The notes under the pieces were generated by a model. The model was not told the DNA's origin and did not search any database. It worked only from the letters and a program-made list of their open reading frames with translations. From contig DAIRBY010000011.1 in assembly GCA_036796975.1 (NCBI GenBank), positions 5,898 through 69,897 of the forward strand: a stretch of DNA of 64,000 bases. The letters are read 5' to 3'. Made by a program: the position numbers and the translations under genes. The stretch is from UBA8190 sp003453695 (lineage in GTDB: Bacteria; Actinomycetota; Acidimicrobiia; Acidimicrobiales; UBA8190). Below, in pieces: positions 34,964 to 43,962 of the stretch. The first letter of the stretch is position 1; each line of letters starts with the position of its first letter.

Positions 34964-36148
34964 TCAGCCGGGAGGCTTGGGGGCGGGAGGGATGGGGACG
35001 GGCGGGGTGCCGGGCGGCGGGGACGTGGTGGGCGGGGTGGTGAGGGCGGTCACGCACCCGTGCAGGGCGGCGACCGAGGCGGCGGCGTCGTTGCTGCCGG
35101 CCGACACCGTCTGGGCTTGGGGCAGGCCCGGACAGCCACCCGCTCCCACGATGCCGGCGATGTCGTTGCCGATGTGGGCGAGGTCGGTTGCCTCGGTGTT
35201 CTGGGTGTCACCGAGGGCCGACGTGGTCTGGGCCACGGCATTGGCGACGTCGCCTCGGTGCGCCACCGCCTGGCCGAGCGTCGCCTGGGCCTGGGCGAAC
35301 ACCGTCACCTGGTCCGAGGTGTCGAGCTGCTCGTAGAACTTCGTCAACTGGTCGGTCTGTGTCTCTGCTTCGAACTGCGTCAGGTTGGCGACCCGGTCGA
35401 GGCTGCTGTTGGAGGTGTAGTCGTAGATGGCCAGCTCCCGCAGCTTGGCCTGGGCGGCGTCGGCCGTCCGCTGGTCGGCGATGACCGTGTTCTCGGCGTC
35501 CACGAGCTCTTGGCGCTGGGACGCCAGGGTGGCCGAGAGGCTCGTCGCCTGGGCGACGGCCTGGGCGTAGGCCGTGACGTCGTTGTTCGAGGTGGCGATC
35601 ATGGTCATGGCCGGGCTCTGGGCCGGGGCCTGGACGTTGGCGGCGATGAGCAGGGCGTAGCAGGGGACGCCGTTGTCGGGTGCGCACCACGGGGTGGTGT
35701 CGACGATGCTCAAGAAGGCGGACGGCGAGGGTATGTTCCCGGCCACCAGCCACGCATGGATGTTGGCCATGTTGGGCTGGAGGATGGTGGCGGCTGTGGC
35801 CGAGCAACCGGCCGGCCAGTTGGCGAAGGCGGGGAAGCCGTTCGGCATGGGGGTGGAGGGCAGCTGTGCGCCGGTGGTGTCGGTGAAGCGCTTGGTGTTG
35901 TACGGGTTGTAACTGTTGGCGTTGTCGGTGGATCCTCCCTCGGCGACCTGCCACAGGTCGAGGGCCGCCACGTTGGCTTGGGTGACGGGGGCGCCCACGG
36001 ACTGCAGCACGCAGATCTCCCACGCTGCGGGAAGCGGGACCCCGACTTGGGGAGTGAAGGTCGTCGCTGCGGACGGAACGACGCCCGCCAGCGACCCGAG
36101 TATGCCGATGACGAGAACGGCCCCCAGCCGCCGGCCGGACGAGCTCAT
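34964..36148 (-). CDS. Secreted protein with lysozyme-like domain and PcsB-like coiled coil
   Basis: A 394-residue protein with a signal peptide (about 1-28), then a domain at about 40-165 with LDLWQVAEGGSTDN, NPYNT, FPAFANWPAG and SIVDTTPW. These spaced motifs recall lysozyme/transglycosylase-like domains of actinobacterial and phage peptidoglycan enzymes, where the Glu in the WxxxEGG motif is catalytic (inference from memory). Residues 190-330 form a long coiled coil (SQRQELVDAENTVIADQRT, LRELAIYDYTSNSS) like the N-termini of PcsB/RipA hydrolases. A Pro-rich tail ends the protein. Its start overlaps the upstream small gene by 4 nt. Confidence 0.7.
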   Translation of the reverse strand: MSSSGRRLGAVLVIGILGSLAGVVPSAATTFTPQVGVPLPAAWEICVLQSVGAPVTQANVAALDLWQVAEGGSTDNANSYNPYNTKRFTDTTGAQLPSTPMPNGFPAFANWPAGCSATAATILQPNMANIHAWLVAGNIPSPSAFLSIVDTTPWCAPDNGVPCYALLIAANVQAPAQSPAMTMIATSNNDVTAYAQAVAQATSLSATLASQRQELVDAENTVIADQRTADAAQAKLRELAIYDYTSNSSLDRVANLTQFEAETQTDQLTKFYEQLDTSDQVTVFAQAQATLGQAVAHRGDVANAVAQTTSALGDTQNTEATDLAHIGNDIAGIVGAGGCPGLPQAQTVSAGSNDAAASVAALHGCVTALTTPPTTSPPPGTPPVPIPPAPKPPG

Positions 36149-36513
36149 CGCCGGCGGGTTGCCCGGGCTTCTTCTCTGGAGGCGTCCCCCTCGAGGCGCT
36201 CGAGACGAGCGGGAAGCCCACGGGGCGGCAGTTGGGCGATCACCGCCAGGGTGTCACTGCCGCTCTCCAAGGTGTCGGCGGGAGCGCGGTCTCGGTGGCG
36301 GTGCAGCCGGGAGGACAGGCGCTTCAAGGGACCGGGGACGGGCTCCTCCCATCCCGTGGCGTCCTTGTGCTCCTGCGCGACTTCTTGCGACACGTTCAGC
36401 CAGTGCACGAAGCGCTCCTCCTCTGCGGCCTCTTCGCGGACTGCGGCTTCGAGCTCGTCGCCGGCGCGCGCCACGGCGGCATGGACATGGTGAAGGTAAG
36501 GCTTGGCTGGCAT
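36145..36513 (-). CDS. Small charged protein of unknown function
   Basis: A 122-residue soluble protein starting MPAKPYLHHVHAAVARAGDE with acidic helices (ELEAAVREEAAEEERFVHWLN) and a basic C-terminus. No family is recognised. ATG 36513 has a strong AAGGAGGA ribosome site 7-8 nt upstream, a good reason to accept the start. Its stop overlaps the ATG of the secreted lysozyme-like protein gene (ATGA), so the two are made together. A DosR-like box lies about 130 bp upstream. Confidence 0.72.
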   Translation of the reverse strand: MPAKPYLHHVHAAVARAGDELEAAVREEAAEEERFVHWLNVSQEVAQEHKDATGWEEPVPGPLKRLSSRLHRHRDRAPADTLESGSDTLAVIAQLPPRGLPARLERLEGDASREEARATRRR

Positions 36514-36640
36514 GAAACTGTCCTCCTTCGAACGGAAGTTGAGGAGGTCATCTCTTTTCACGACGGGCTCCCGCACCCCGCACGCCCGGGGTACCCGCGG
36601 ATGACGACGCAACGCTAACGCTGGGGCGCGCCCGGAACCC

Positions 36641-36660
36641 CTAGGCCGAAAGTCCCTTTC
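36641..36660 (-). promoter_or_regulatory. DosR/NarL-like operator box
   Basis: Read on the minus strand the site is AAAGGGACTTTCGGCCTAG, close to mycobacterial DosR boxes of the GGGACTTTNGGCC type. It lies about 128 bp upstream of the ATG at 36513. One mismatch breaks the right arm. No DosR gene is in the window. Confidence 0.4.
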
Positions 36661-36834
36661 CGTTTCATGGAGCCCCGCAATGGTAGTGGCGCCCATCTCC
36701 GCCTTCGCGGCATGGGCGCCACCTCGTCGCCATCGGCGGCGCAGGCCCATACCTTGAGTGGTATCGCCCCAACAGCTGATCCCCGGGGTGCGACGTGCCG
36801 GCACGTTCGTGCCCGGCACGAGTCGGTGCCGCCG

Positions 36835-36880
36835 TTACCCGGCCGTCACCGGCCTGGGTTACCCGGCCGTCACCGGCCTG
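36835..36880 (+). repeat. 22-bp direct repeat, two copies
   Basis: Two exact 22-bp copies beginning TTACCCGGCCGTCACC lie at 36835-36856 and 36859-36880, with a partial third copy (GTCACCGG) after them. They sit upstream of the phosphoesterase gene. Confidence 0.9.
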
Positions 36881-37023
36881 TCACCGGGACGTTCCACGGT
36901 TAACCGGGCGGTAACCGGCGCGGCGCCGGCGCCGGCGCGCGCTTGGCTGTGGCGACGGAGGCGTTGCTACCGTCGCGGCCGGCGGGCGCCCGGGAACGGC
37001 ACCCCGAGGCACAGGAGGCGGAT

Positions 37024-38637
37024 GTGGCCAGACGGCGGGACCAGCTGTGGGGCTCGCCCCTGTCTCGACGCGACGTGCTGCGCTCGGGTGCGGCGGCGGC
37101 GGGTGCGTACGGGGCGTGGCGCCTGTTCGGGAGCTCCGGCGCCGCCGGCGACGGCGCGATGCGGTGGACCGAAGGCAGGCACAAGCTGCGCACGCCGGAC
37201 TCGCTGCCCGATCCGTCGCGGCCGGCGGGCACGCCCGACGACCTGTGGCCCTTCGACCACGTCGTCGTCCTCATGATGGAGAACCATTCCTTCGACAACC
37301 TGCTCGGCGACCTCTCCCGCACCCGCCGGGACGTGGTCGGCCAATTCAGCTACGACACCCGTGCACCGATCTACACGAATCGAGATGCCAAGGGGAACGT
37401 GGTGGCTCCCTGGCACATCACGACGACGTGCCAACCGGGTGGCGTCGACCAGAGCTGGAACGTGAGCCACCGGTCGATGTTCTGGTCGTACGGCAACTCG
37501 CCCGAGACGAGCTACACCCAGGCCTACGACCCGGCCACGTTCGACTACTCGGCTCCGCTGTCGCAGGTTCCGCTCGCCCCGAGGACCATGCAGGGCTTCG
37601 TGATCGCCAACGGCGGGACGCCACCCATGGGGTACTGGACGGCAGACGAGCTCCCCTTCACCCATTCCATGGCGCAGGCCTTCACCATCGCCAACTTCTG
37701 GTTCTGCTCGACGCCGTGCCAGACCTATCCCAACCGGCGCTTCCTCTACGCCGGCACCGCCTTCGGCGACATCTCCACCGACAACAGCACGATCTTCGAC
37801 ACCAGCACCGTGCCGCCCTCCATCGTGGGCCCACCGCCCAACGGCACCATTTTCGACCGCCTCAGTCAGTACGGCATCCCGTGGCGCAACTACTTCTACG
37901 ACCTGCCCAACACGGGCATCATCCCCACCACGGTGCAGAAGTACCCGACGCACATCGTCCCGGTGGAGGAGTTCTTCGCCGACTGCGCGGCGGGGACACT
38001 GCCGGCGGTGAGCTTCGTCGACCCCGAGTCGGGGGTCCCCGGCGTGGCCGGGGGCGCCGTCGCCTCCCTGCCAGGGGTCCGGAATCTGCCCGGCGTGCAG
38101 AGCGCCAACGACTTCGTCCAGACCATCGACGGCGACCAGGAGTCACCTGCCGACATGGCGTACGGCGAGAATTTCGTGGCCCGGGTGGTGAACGCCGTGC
38201 TCGCCTCCCCGGCCTGGGAACGCACCCTGCTCATCTGGACGTTCGACGAGCACGGCGGCTACGCCGACCACATCCCGCCGCCGGCGGCCATCCCGCCCGA
38301 CGGGATCGGCCCCCAGCTCGCCAAGGGCGACTTCGTGGGGGGCTATGACCTGTACGGACCCCGGGTGCCCGCCGTCGTGGTGTCCGCCTATGCCAGGCCC
38401 AGCTCGGTGTCGAACGTCGTCTACGACCACACCTCGGTCCTCGCCACCATCGAGGCCAAGTGGAACCTGCCGGCATGCACCTATCGCGACGCCAACGCCG
38501 CAACCGTGCGCGACTGCCTGCAGACGACGGCGGCACTGCTCGACCCGCCCGTCCTGCCCGCCCCCGCCCCGGCCCTGCCCGGCGGGCTCCAGTGCTCGAG
38601 CCCGGTTCCGTCGGGCGTCGCACCGGCCGTGCCCTAG
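37024..38637 (+). CDS. Tat-exported phosphoesterase (phospholipase C / acid phosphatase family)
   Basis: A 537-residue protein with a twin-arginine signal (SRRDVLRSGAAAAGAYGAW) and the PF04185-type phosphoesterase domain: FDHVVVLMMENHSFDNLLG near residue 75 with metal/nucleophile residues, TFDEHGGYADHIPPP and VYDHTSVLATIEAKW. Members cleave phosphate or phosphocholine esters outside the cytoplasm. GTG 37024 is chosen because AGGAGGCG lies 3 nt before it; upstream TTG 36943 would add 27 residues. Ends one base from the convergent aldo-keto reductase stop. Confidence 0.88.
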   Translation: MARRRDQLWGSPLSRRDVLRSGAAAAGAYGAWRLFGSSGAAGDGAMRWTEGRHKLRTPDSLPDPSRPAGTPDDLWPFDHVVVLMMENHSFDNLLGDLSRTRRDVVGQFSYDTRAPIYTNRDAKGNVVAPWHITTTCQPGGVDQSWNVSHRSMFWSYGNSPETSYTQAYDPATFDYSAPLSQVPLAPRTMQGFVIANGGTPPMGYWTADELPFTHSMAQAFTIANFWFCSTPCQTYPNRRFLYAGTAFGDISTDNSTIFDTSTVPPSIVGPPPNGTIFDRLSQYGIPWRNYFYDLPNTGIIPTTVQKYPTHIVPVEEFFADCAAGTLPAVSFVDPESGVPGVAGGAVASLPGVRNLPGVQSANDFVQTIDGDQESPADMAYGENFVARVVNAVLASPAWERTLLIWTFDEHGGYADHIPPPAAIPPDGIGPQLAKGDFVGGYDLYGPRVPAVVVSAYARPSSVSNVVYDHTSVLATIEAKWNLPACTYRDANAATVRDCLQTTAALLDPPVLPAPAPALPGGLQCSSPVPSGVAPAVP

Positions 38638-38638
38638 G

Positions 38639-39490
38639 TCAGGGCTTCTCCAGCAGCTGGAGGTCCTCTTGGCCGAGGTGCAACTCGCCGGCGGCGCAGT
38701 TCTCCTCCAGATGGGCGAGCGACGAGGTACCGGGAATGGGCAGCATCACCGGCGAACGCTCGAGCAGCCAGGCCAGTGCCACCTGGGCCGGGGTGGCGCC
38801 GACGCGCTCTGCGACCTGGCGCAACGGCCCGCCCTCCCGCAACAGCCGGCCACTGGCGATGGGGAACCAGGGGATGAAGCCGATGTCCTCGGCTTCGCAG
38901 TGACGAAGCACGTCTTCGGCATGCCGGTCGGCCAGGTTGTAGAGGTTCTGGACGCTCACGACGGGGACGACCCGGCGGGCCGCCTCGATGTCAGACACCG
39001 AGACCTCGGACAGCCCGACCTCGGCCACCTTCCCTTCTCGGCGTAGTTCAGCGAGCAGGCCGAACTGGTCCTCGGCTGGCACGGTCGGGTCGATGCGATG
39101 CAGCTGGAACAGGTCGATGCGCTCCACGCCGAGACGGCGCAGGCTCATCTCGCACTCCTGACGCAGGTACTCCGGGCGCCCGAGCGGGTGCCACCGGCCC
39201 GGCCCCGTGCGCAGGAGCCCCGCCTTGGTGGCGACCACCAGCCCGTCGTAGGGATGGAGCGCCTCGAAGAGCAGATCCTCGGCGACATAGGGCCCGTAGG
39301 AGTCGGCGGTGTCGAAGAAGTCGACGCCCAGCGACGCCGCCCGGCGGAGCACGTCGAGCGCCTGCGACCGGTCGGCGGGCGGGCCCCACACCCCTTTTCC
39401 CGGTAGCTGCATGGTCCCGTAGCCGAGACGGCGCACCTGCAGCGACCCGAGCGCGAACGTCCCGCTCGCTTCGACGGGGCGACCGCTCAC
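38639..39490 (-). CDS. Aldo/keto reductase
   Basis: A 283-residue (beta/alpha)8 reductase: LGYGTMQLPG, VDFFDTADSYGPYVAEDLL (catalytic Asp and Tyr), VVATKAGL (Lys), IDLFQLHRID (His) and PIPGTSSLAHLEEN near the NADPH site. It resembles the oxidoreductase group of Tas/YajO type rather than drug-type AKRs. GTG 39490 overlaps the stop of the IlvX-like gene (GTGA), so it is translated with it. The aldehyde it reduces may come from that neighbour. Confidence 0.87.
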   Translation of the reverse strand: MSGRPVEASGTFALGSLQVRRLGYGTMQLPGKGVWGPPADRSQALDVLRRAASLGVDFFDTADSYGPYVAEDLLFEALHPYDGLVVATKAGLLRTGPGRWHPLGRPEYLRQECEMSLRRLGVERIDLFQLHRIDPTVPAEDQFGLLAELRREGKVAEVGLSEVSVSDIEAARRVVPVVSVQNLYNLADRHAEDVLRHCEAEDIGFIPWFPIASGRLLREGGPLRQVAERVGATPAQVALAWLLERSPVMLPIPGTSSLAHLEENCAAGELHLGQEDLQLLEKP

Positions 39491-41043
39491 GTGGGACCTC
39501 CGATCACCGCTTCGACCAGCGCGGGCCCGGGCTCGTCGAGGGCCCGCCGCAGATGGTCGGCGAACTCCTCGCTGGTGGTGGACCGCCAGGCGGGGACGCC
39601 CATACCCCGGGCCAGGGCCACGAAATCGAGTGCCGGAGGGGCCAGCTGCAGCACCCGGTTGGCACGCTCGCCACCGGCTCCGGCGCCCACCCGGCCCAGC
39701 TCCATGGCCAAGATGGCATACGAACGGTTGGCGTAGACGACGGTGGTCACGTCGAGACCTTCTCGGGCCTGGGTCCACAGTGACTGGAGCGTGTACATGG
39801 CGCTGCCGTCGGCCTCGAGGCACAGCACCTTGCGGTCGGGACAGGCGACGGCTGCCCCGGTGGCGACGGGCATGCCCTGGCCGATGGCCCCCCCGGTCAA
39901 CGTGAGCCAGGTGTGCGGCGGGCAGCCTGCAGTGGCGCCGGGGACGAAGATGCCGGCGGTGTTGGCTTCGTCGGAGACCACCGCCCCCTCCGGGAGCAGG
40001 GCGCCGATCACCACCGCCGCCGACTGGGCGTCGAGCGGACCGCTTGGCACCTCGGGACGTGACGGCGGCTGGCGCGTCACCGAGGCGGGCGCGCCCAGGG
40101 CGTCGGCCAGCGCTTCCAGCGCCGCCACCACGTCGTCGCGCGCCGAGGCCAGCACATGGACCTCGCATCCGTCGGGGACGAGGTCGCTGGGTTTGTCCGG
40201 ATAGGCGAAGAACGACGCCGGGGCGACCGTGCCGGCCAGCACGAGGTGGCGCGTTCCCTGCAGTTGCATGGCGGTGAGCTCGGCCAGATAGGCGAGGCGC
40301 TCCACGACCGGCCGGCCCGCGCCCCGTTCGTGCACGGCCGGGAAGGTCTCGGCCAGGAGCCGGGCACCGCTGTCCTCGGCGACGCGCGCCGCCGCCACCA
40401 GGCCGCGCTCGCCCATGGCCGGCCCGCCCAGGAGCAGCACCGAGGGCTCGCCGGTCTGCAGGGTCTTGGCCAGCTGGTCCACCACCTCGACGGGCACCGT
40501 CGCCGGCGGAGGCGCCATGGGCAGCGGCCCGGCGGGCGGGGCCGCCTCGTTCCACGACACGTCGGCGGGGACCACGAGCGTCGCCACCCCACCGGGAGCG
40601 GTGCGGGCCTGCACCACCGCTTCGGCACCGTCGGCGGGAAGGGTCCGGCCCGAGGTGCTCGAGCGGTACCAGACCGACACGGGCCGGGCCAGGCTGGCGA
40701 TGTCGCTCTGCAGGGGGGCGTCGTAGGCCTGGTGGTAGGTGGCGTGGTCGCCCACCACGTTCACGACGGGGGTGTGGGCGCGCCGGGCGTTGTGGAGATT
40801 GGCGATGCCGTTGGCGAGGCCCGGGCCCAGGTGCAGCAGCGTGGCGGCGGGCTTGCCCGCCATGCGTCCGTAGCCGTCGGCGGCGCCGGTGGCGACGCCT
40901 TCGTACAGCGCCAGCACGGCGCGCATCTCCGGCACCTCGTCGAGAGCGGCCACGAAGTGCATCTCCGAGGTGCCGGGGTTGGTGAAGCACACGTCGACCC
41001 CGCAGGAGACGAGCGTGCGGATGAGTGATTGGGCGCCGTTCAC
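39487..41043 (-). CDS. ilvX: ThDP-dependent enzyme, IlvX-like (acetolactate synthase large-subunit family)
   Basis: A 518-residue thiamine-diphosphate enzyme. The N-terminus NGAQSLIRTLVSCGVDVCF, FTNPGTSEMHFVAALDE and LYEGVATGAADGYGRM with the proton-relay Glu48 closely resemble mycobacterial IlvX. The ThDP motif is LCLEADGSAMY with a downstream Asn, slightly unlike the usual GDG start. The family decarboxylates or ligates 2-ketoacids; IlvX itself has no firm reaction and lacks the regulatory small subunit. It lies between a FAD 2-hydroxyacid oxidase gene (19 nt upstream) and an aldo-keto reductase gene. Confidence 0.86.
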   Translation of the reverse strand: MNGAQSLIRTLVSCGVDVCFTNPGTSEMHFVAALDEVPEMRAVLALYEGVATGAADGYGRMAGKPAATLLHLGPGLANGIANLHNARRAHTPVVNVVGDHATYHQAYDAPLQSDIASLARPVSVWYRSSTSGRTLPADGAEAVVQARTAPGGVATLVVPADVSWNEAAPPAGPLPMAPPPATVPVEVVDQLAKTLQTGEPSVLLLGGPAMGERGLVAAARVAEDSGARLLAETFPAVHERGAGRPVVERLAYLAELTAMQLQGTRHLVLAGTVAPASFFAYPDKPSDLVPDGCEVHVLASARDDVVAALEALADALGAPASVTRQPPSRPEVPSGPLDAQSAAVVIGALLPEGAVVSDEANTAGIFVPGATAGCPPHTWLTLTGGAIGQGMPVATGAAVACPDRKVLCLEADGSAMYTLQSLWTQAREGLDVTTVVYANRSYAILAMELGRVGAGAGGERANRVLQLAPPALDFVALARGMGVPAWRSTTSEEFADHLRRALDEPGPALVEAVIGGPT

Positions 41044-41061
41044 GAGTGCACGTCCAGGTCG

Positions 41062-42435
41062 TCAGTCGAAGATCTTGCCCGGGTTCAAGATGCCCTTCGG
41101 GTCGAAGGCCGACTTGATACGGCGCATGAGGGCGATCTTGGCCGGGTCCTCGAGCTCCAGGAAGTAACGCTTCTTGTCCGTCCCCACGCCGTGCTCGCCG
41201 GTGATGGCGCCGCCCACGGCCACGCCGGCGGCGAAGATGACGTCGAGGAGCCGTTGGCGGCGGGCGGGATCGGGCTGGAAGACCGAGAGGTGCACGTTGC
41301 CGTCGCCCACGTGCCCGCATCCGGTCACGAGTGACTGGTGCTCCTCGGCGAAGCTGGCCACCCGGGCGAGAAAGCTGGGGATCACCGCCCGCGGGACCAC
41401 CACGTCCACGATGTCGTCGGCGCCTGAGGCCTTGGCCACGAAGAAGGCCCGCTCGCGTGCCGAGATGAGCTGCGCTCCGGCCTGGGGCGGGAGCACGTAG
41501 ACGTCGACGGCACCGAGCTGCGACAGCAGCTCTCCCACGGCGGCCACGTCCCCGTCCAAGCGGTCCTCGTGCGACGACTCCAGCACCACCACCAGATAGG
41601 CGGTGGCCTTGGCCTGCACGTCGGCCGGGATGCCGAGGTCGAGGCCGGCGGCACCGGTGATGCCCGCCATGACCAGCGCGTCCACGTACTCCAAGATGCG
41701 CGGCCCGATCCCGCTGTGCACCAGGCGCGGCACGGCCCGGGTCACCTCGTCGACGGTGGTGAACGGGGCGAGGACGGTGGCGGCCAGCGGCGGGCGGGGG
41801 TAGAGCTTCAACGTGGCCTCGGTGACGAGCGCCAACGTGCCCTCCGAACCGACGATGAGCTGGGTCAGGTCGTAGCCGGTGGCGGACTTCACGAACTTTC
41901 CGCCGGTGCGGATCACCTGCCCGCCGGCCAGCACCGCTTCGAGCCCGAGCACCTGGTGTCGCGTCACCCCGTACTTGATGGCCCGCATGCCGCCGGCGTT
42001 GGTGGCCACGTTGCCACCCAGCGAGGCGCTCGCCTCGCCGGGGAACACCGGGTACACGAGGCCCACCCCGGCTGTCGCCTCGTCCAGCTGGGCGAGGGTG
42101 GCGCCCGGCTCCACCACGGCGACGTGGTTGTCGGTGTCGAGCTCCTTGATGGCGTGCATGCGCTCGAAGGACACCACGACGGCGTCGGGCGTGGGCACGG
42201 CGGCGCCGGACAAGCCGGTGCCGCTCCCCCTGGCGACGACGGGCACGCGCTCGTCGTCGGCCACGCGCAGGATCTCCGACACCTCGGCCGTCGAGCCCGG
42301 CTTCACCACGGCTGCCGGCACGACCGGCACCGCCGTCAGCGACTCGTCGTGGCTGTAGTCCTCCGACACGTCGTCGCCGGCTACGGCGTTGTCGGGCCCG
42401 ACGATCTCGGCGAACAGTCCGACGATGTCCCCCAT
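41062..42435 (-). CDS. FAD-linked 2-hydroxyacid oxidase (GlcD/D-LDH family)
   Basis: A 457-residue oxidase with a PCMH-type FAD domain (VVARGSGTGLSG, FPGEASASLGGNVATNAGGMRAIKYGVTR) and a C-terminal cap with the metal His motif GHVGDGNVHLS and GEHGVGTDKKRYF. These features define the GlcD/D-lactate dehydrogenase group, which oxidises 2-hydroxyacids to 2-ketoacids. ATG 42435 has GGGAGAC upstream. First gene of a three-gene operon whose next enzyme acts on 2-ketoacids. Confidence 0.9.
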   Translation of the reverse strand: MGDIVGLFAEIVGPDNAVAGDDVSEDYSHDESLTAVPVVPAAVVKPGSTAEVSEILRVADDERVPVVARGSGTGLSGAAVPTPDAVVVSFERMHAIKELDTDNHVAVVEPGATLAQLDEATAGVGLVYPVFPGEASASLGGNVATNAGGMRAIKYGVTRHQVLGLEAVLAGGQVIRTGGKFVKSATGYDLTQLIVGSEGTLALVTEATLKLYPRPPLAATVLAPFTTVDEVTRAVPRLVHSGIGPRILEYVDALVMAGITGAAGLDLGIPADVQAKATAYLVVVLESSHEDRLDGDVAAVGELLSQLGAVDVYVLPPQAGAQLISARERAFFVAKASGADDIVDVVVPRAVIPSFLARVASFAEEHQSLVTGCGHVGDGNVHLSVFQPDPARRQRLLDVIFAAGVAVGGAITGEHGVGTDKKRYFLELEDPAKIALMRRIKSAFDPKGILNPGKIFD

Positions 42436-42652
42436 GTCTCCCTCCCGCCGAGGCCGTATTCCCACGCTAGTGCGCCGCGCCGTGACCGATTCGTGCCCGG
42501 GAGGTGACGCGGACGGGGCAGATGGGCAGGTAGTGGGCCCGACACCCGCAACGCTGCCCGGGCGCCGTCCACAGGGCGCCGTGGCGACGTGACCGGGGGG
42601 CAGGGTGCCCCGCTTGGATGAAGCTCCGAGGGACTGAAAGAGTGTTCGCCAC

Positions 42653-43825
42653 ATGAACTGGGTCGACTGGGTCCTGCTCGTCCTGGTGGCGGCGGCTGGG
42701 GTGCACGGCCTTCGGCTCGGGGCGGCCATGCAGGTGCTGTCCTTCGGGGGCTTCTGGCTGGGGCTGTTCCTCGGCGCCCTGTTGGCCCCGGTGTTCCTGC
42801 ACAGCCTGCACGGCACGCTGAGCAAGACGCTCGTGGCGGCCGTGATCATGTTCGGCTTGGCGGGCCTGCTCGGCGGGCTGGGCCGGGTGCTGGGCGGTCA
42901 TTCGAGCGTGGCGTTGCAACGGCTCCAGCTCGGCCCGGTGGACTCCGGCTTCGGAGCGGTGGTGGCGGTGGTGGCCACCCTGATCGCCGCCTGGCTGGTG
43001 GCGAGCATCGTGGTGAACAGCCGCTACACGAGCTTCGACTCCGCCCTGCGCAACTCACGCATCCTGCGCTCGCTCGACAGCATCATGCCGGCACCACCGC
43101 AGGTGTTCGCCCGCATCGAGTCGTTCCTCGCCACTGAAGGCTTCCCGGTCGTGTTCACCGGACTGCCCCCCTCTGCGGTGGGCCCCGTCACCTTGCCCAC
43201 CGACGCCGCCGTGCGCTCCGCCGTGGTGGCGGCGAGCCCGTCCACGGTGCAGGTCGCCGGAGAAGGCTGCGGGGTCATTCAAGAAGGGTCGGGCTTCGTG
43301 GTCAGCCCTGACTACGTGGTGACCAACGCCCACGTGGTGGCCGGCATCTCCCGTCCGGCCGTCCTCGACTCCAAAGGGCGCCACGAGGCCACCCCCGTCC
43401 TGTTCGACCCGGAGCTCGACATCGCCGAGCTGTACGTGCCGGGGCTGCCCGACCCACCGGCCAACCTCGACACCGGGCTCGTGAGCAGGGGAGCCACCGG
43501 GGCAGTACTCGGCTACCCCGAGGGTGGCCCCTTCCAGTACGGGGCGGCGGCGGTGCAGGCGGTCTTCCAAGCGACCGGTCTCGACATCTATGGGACGTCC
43601 CAGACGGTGCGCACCGTGTACCAGCTGTCCGCCACGGTGCAGCCCGGCAACTCGGGCGGCCCCCTCGTGCAGCCCGACGGGCGCGTGGTGGGCGTGGTCT
43701 TCGCCCGCTCCACCACCGACGCCAATGTCGGTTACGCCCTGGCCATGCCCAAAGTCGTCCAGGACATCAACACCGCCGACCACAAGACCACGGCGACGTC
43801 GACGGGCGGCTGCGTCAACGGCTGA
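42653..43825 (+). CDS. marP: MarP-like membrane serine protease (CvpA + trypsin domains)
   Basis: A 390-residue protein with four membrane segments of a CvpA-like domain (about 1-120) and a periplasmic trypsin-like domain. The triad is H227 in NAHVV, D256 in LDIAEL and S334 in GNSGGPL. Two cysteines (C206 and the near-terminal C) may form a disulfide. M. tuberculosis MarP has the same layout and almost the same positions; it cleaves a peptidoglycan hydrolase (RipA) and gives acid resistance. It is divergent from the glcD-like gene. Confidence 0.85.
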   Translation: MNWVDWVLLVLVAAAGVHGLRLGAAMQVLSFGGFWLGLFLGALLAPVFLHSLHGTLSKTLVAAVIMFGLAGLLGGLGRVLGGHSSVALQRLQLGPVDSGFGAVVAVVATLIAAWLVASIVVNSRYTSFDSALRNSRILRSLDSIMPAPPQVFARIESFLATEGFPVVFTGLPPSAVGPVTLPTDAAVRSAVVAASPSTVQVAGEGCGVIQEGSGFVVSPDYVVTNAHVVAGISRPAVLDSKGRHEATPVLFDPELDIAELYVPGLPDPPANLDTGLVSRGATGAVLGYPEGGPFQYGAAAVQAVFQATGLDIYGTSQTVRTVYQLSATVQPGNSGGPLVQPDGRVVGVVFARSTTDANVGYALAMPKVVQDINTADHKTTATSTGGCVNG

Positions 43826-43962
43826 TCGGACGGTGGCCGACCCGGTGGCCGGACCGGGGAGACTGACTGGGGTGACCGACCGTGTCCGACCGGGGTGACC
43901 GCCGGCTCGTCGTCGTCCGACCGACGGGAGCACGTCGACGGGAGCAAGTAGAAAGGTGGACC

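Larger units (their letters stand above)
36514..37023. other. 510-bp intergenic region between divergent genes
   Basis: It holds the divergent promoters of the small coupled gene (minus strand) and the Tat phosphoesterase (plus strand), a DosR-like box at 36641-36660, direct repeats at 36835-36880 and inverted GTGCCGGCAC/GTGCCCGGCAC-like arms near 36796-36820. No convincing gene is seen in it. Confidence 0.7.

Noticed and set aside
36514..36903. Short plus-strand frame 36667-36903 as a gene
   Set aside because: It runs through the direct repeats, lacks a ribosome site and has no recognisable protein features.
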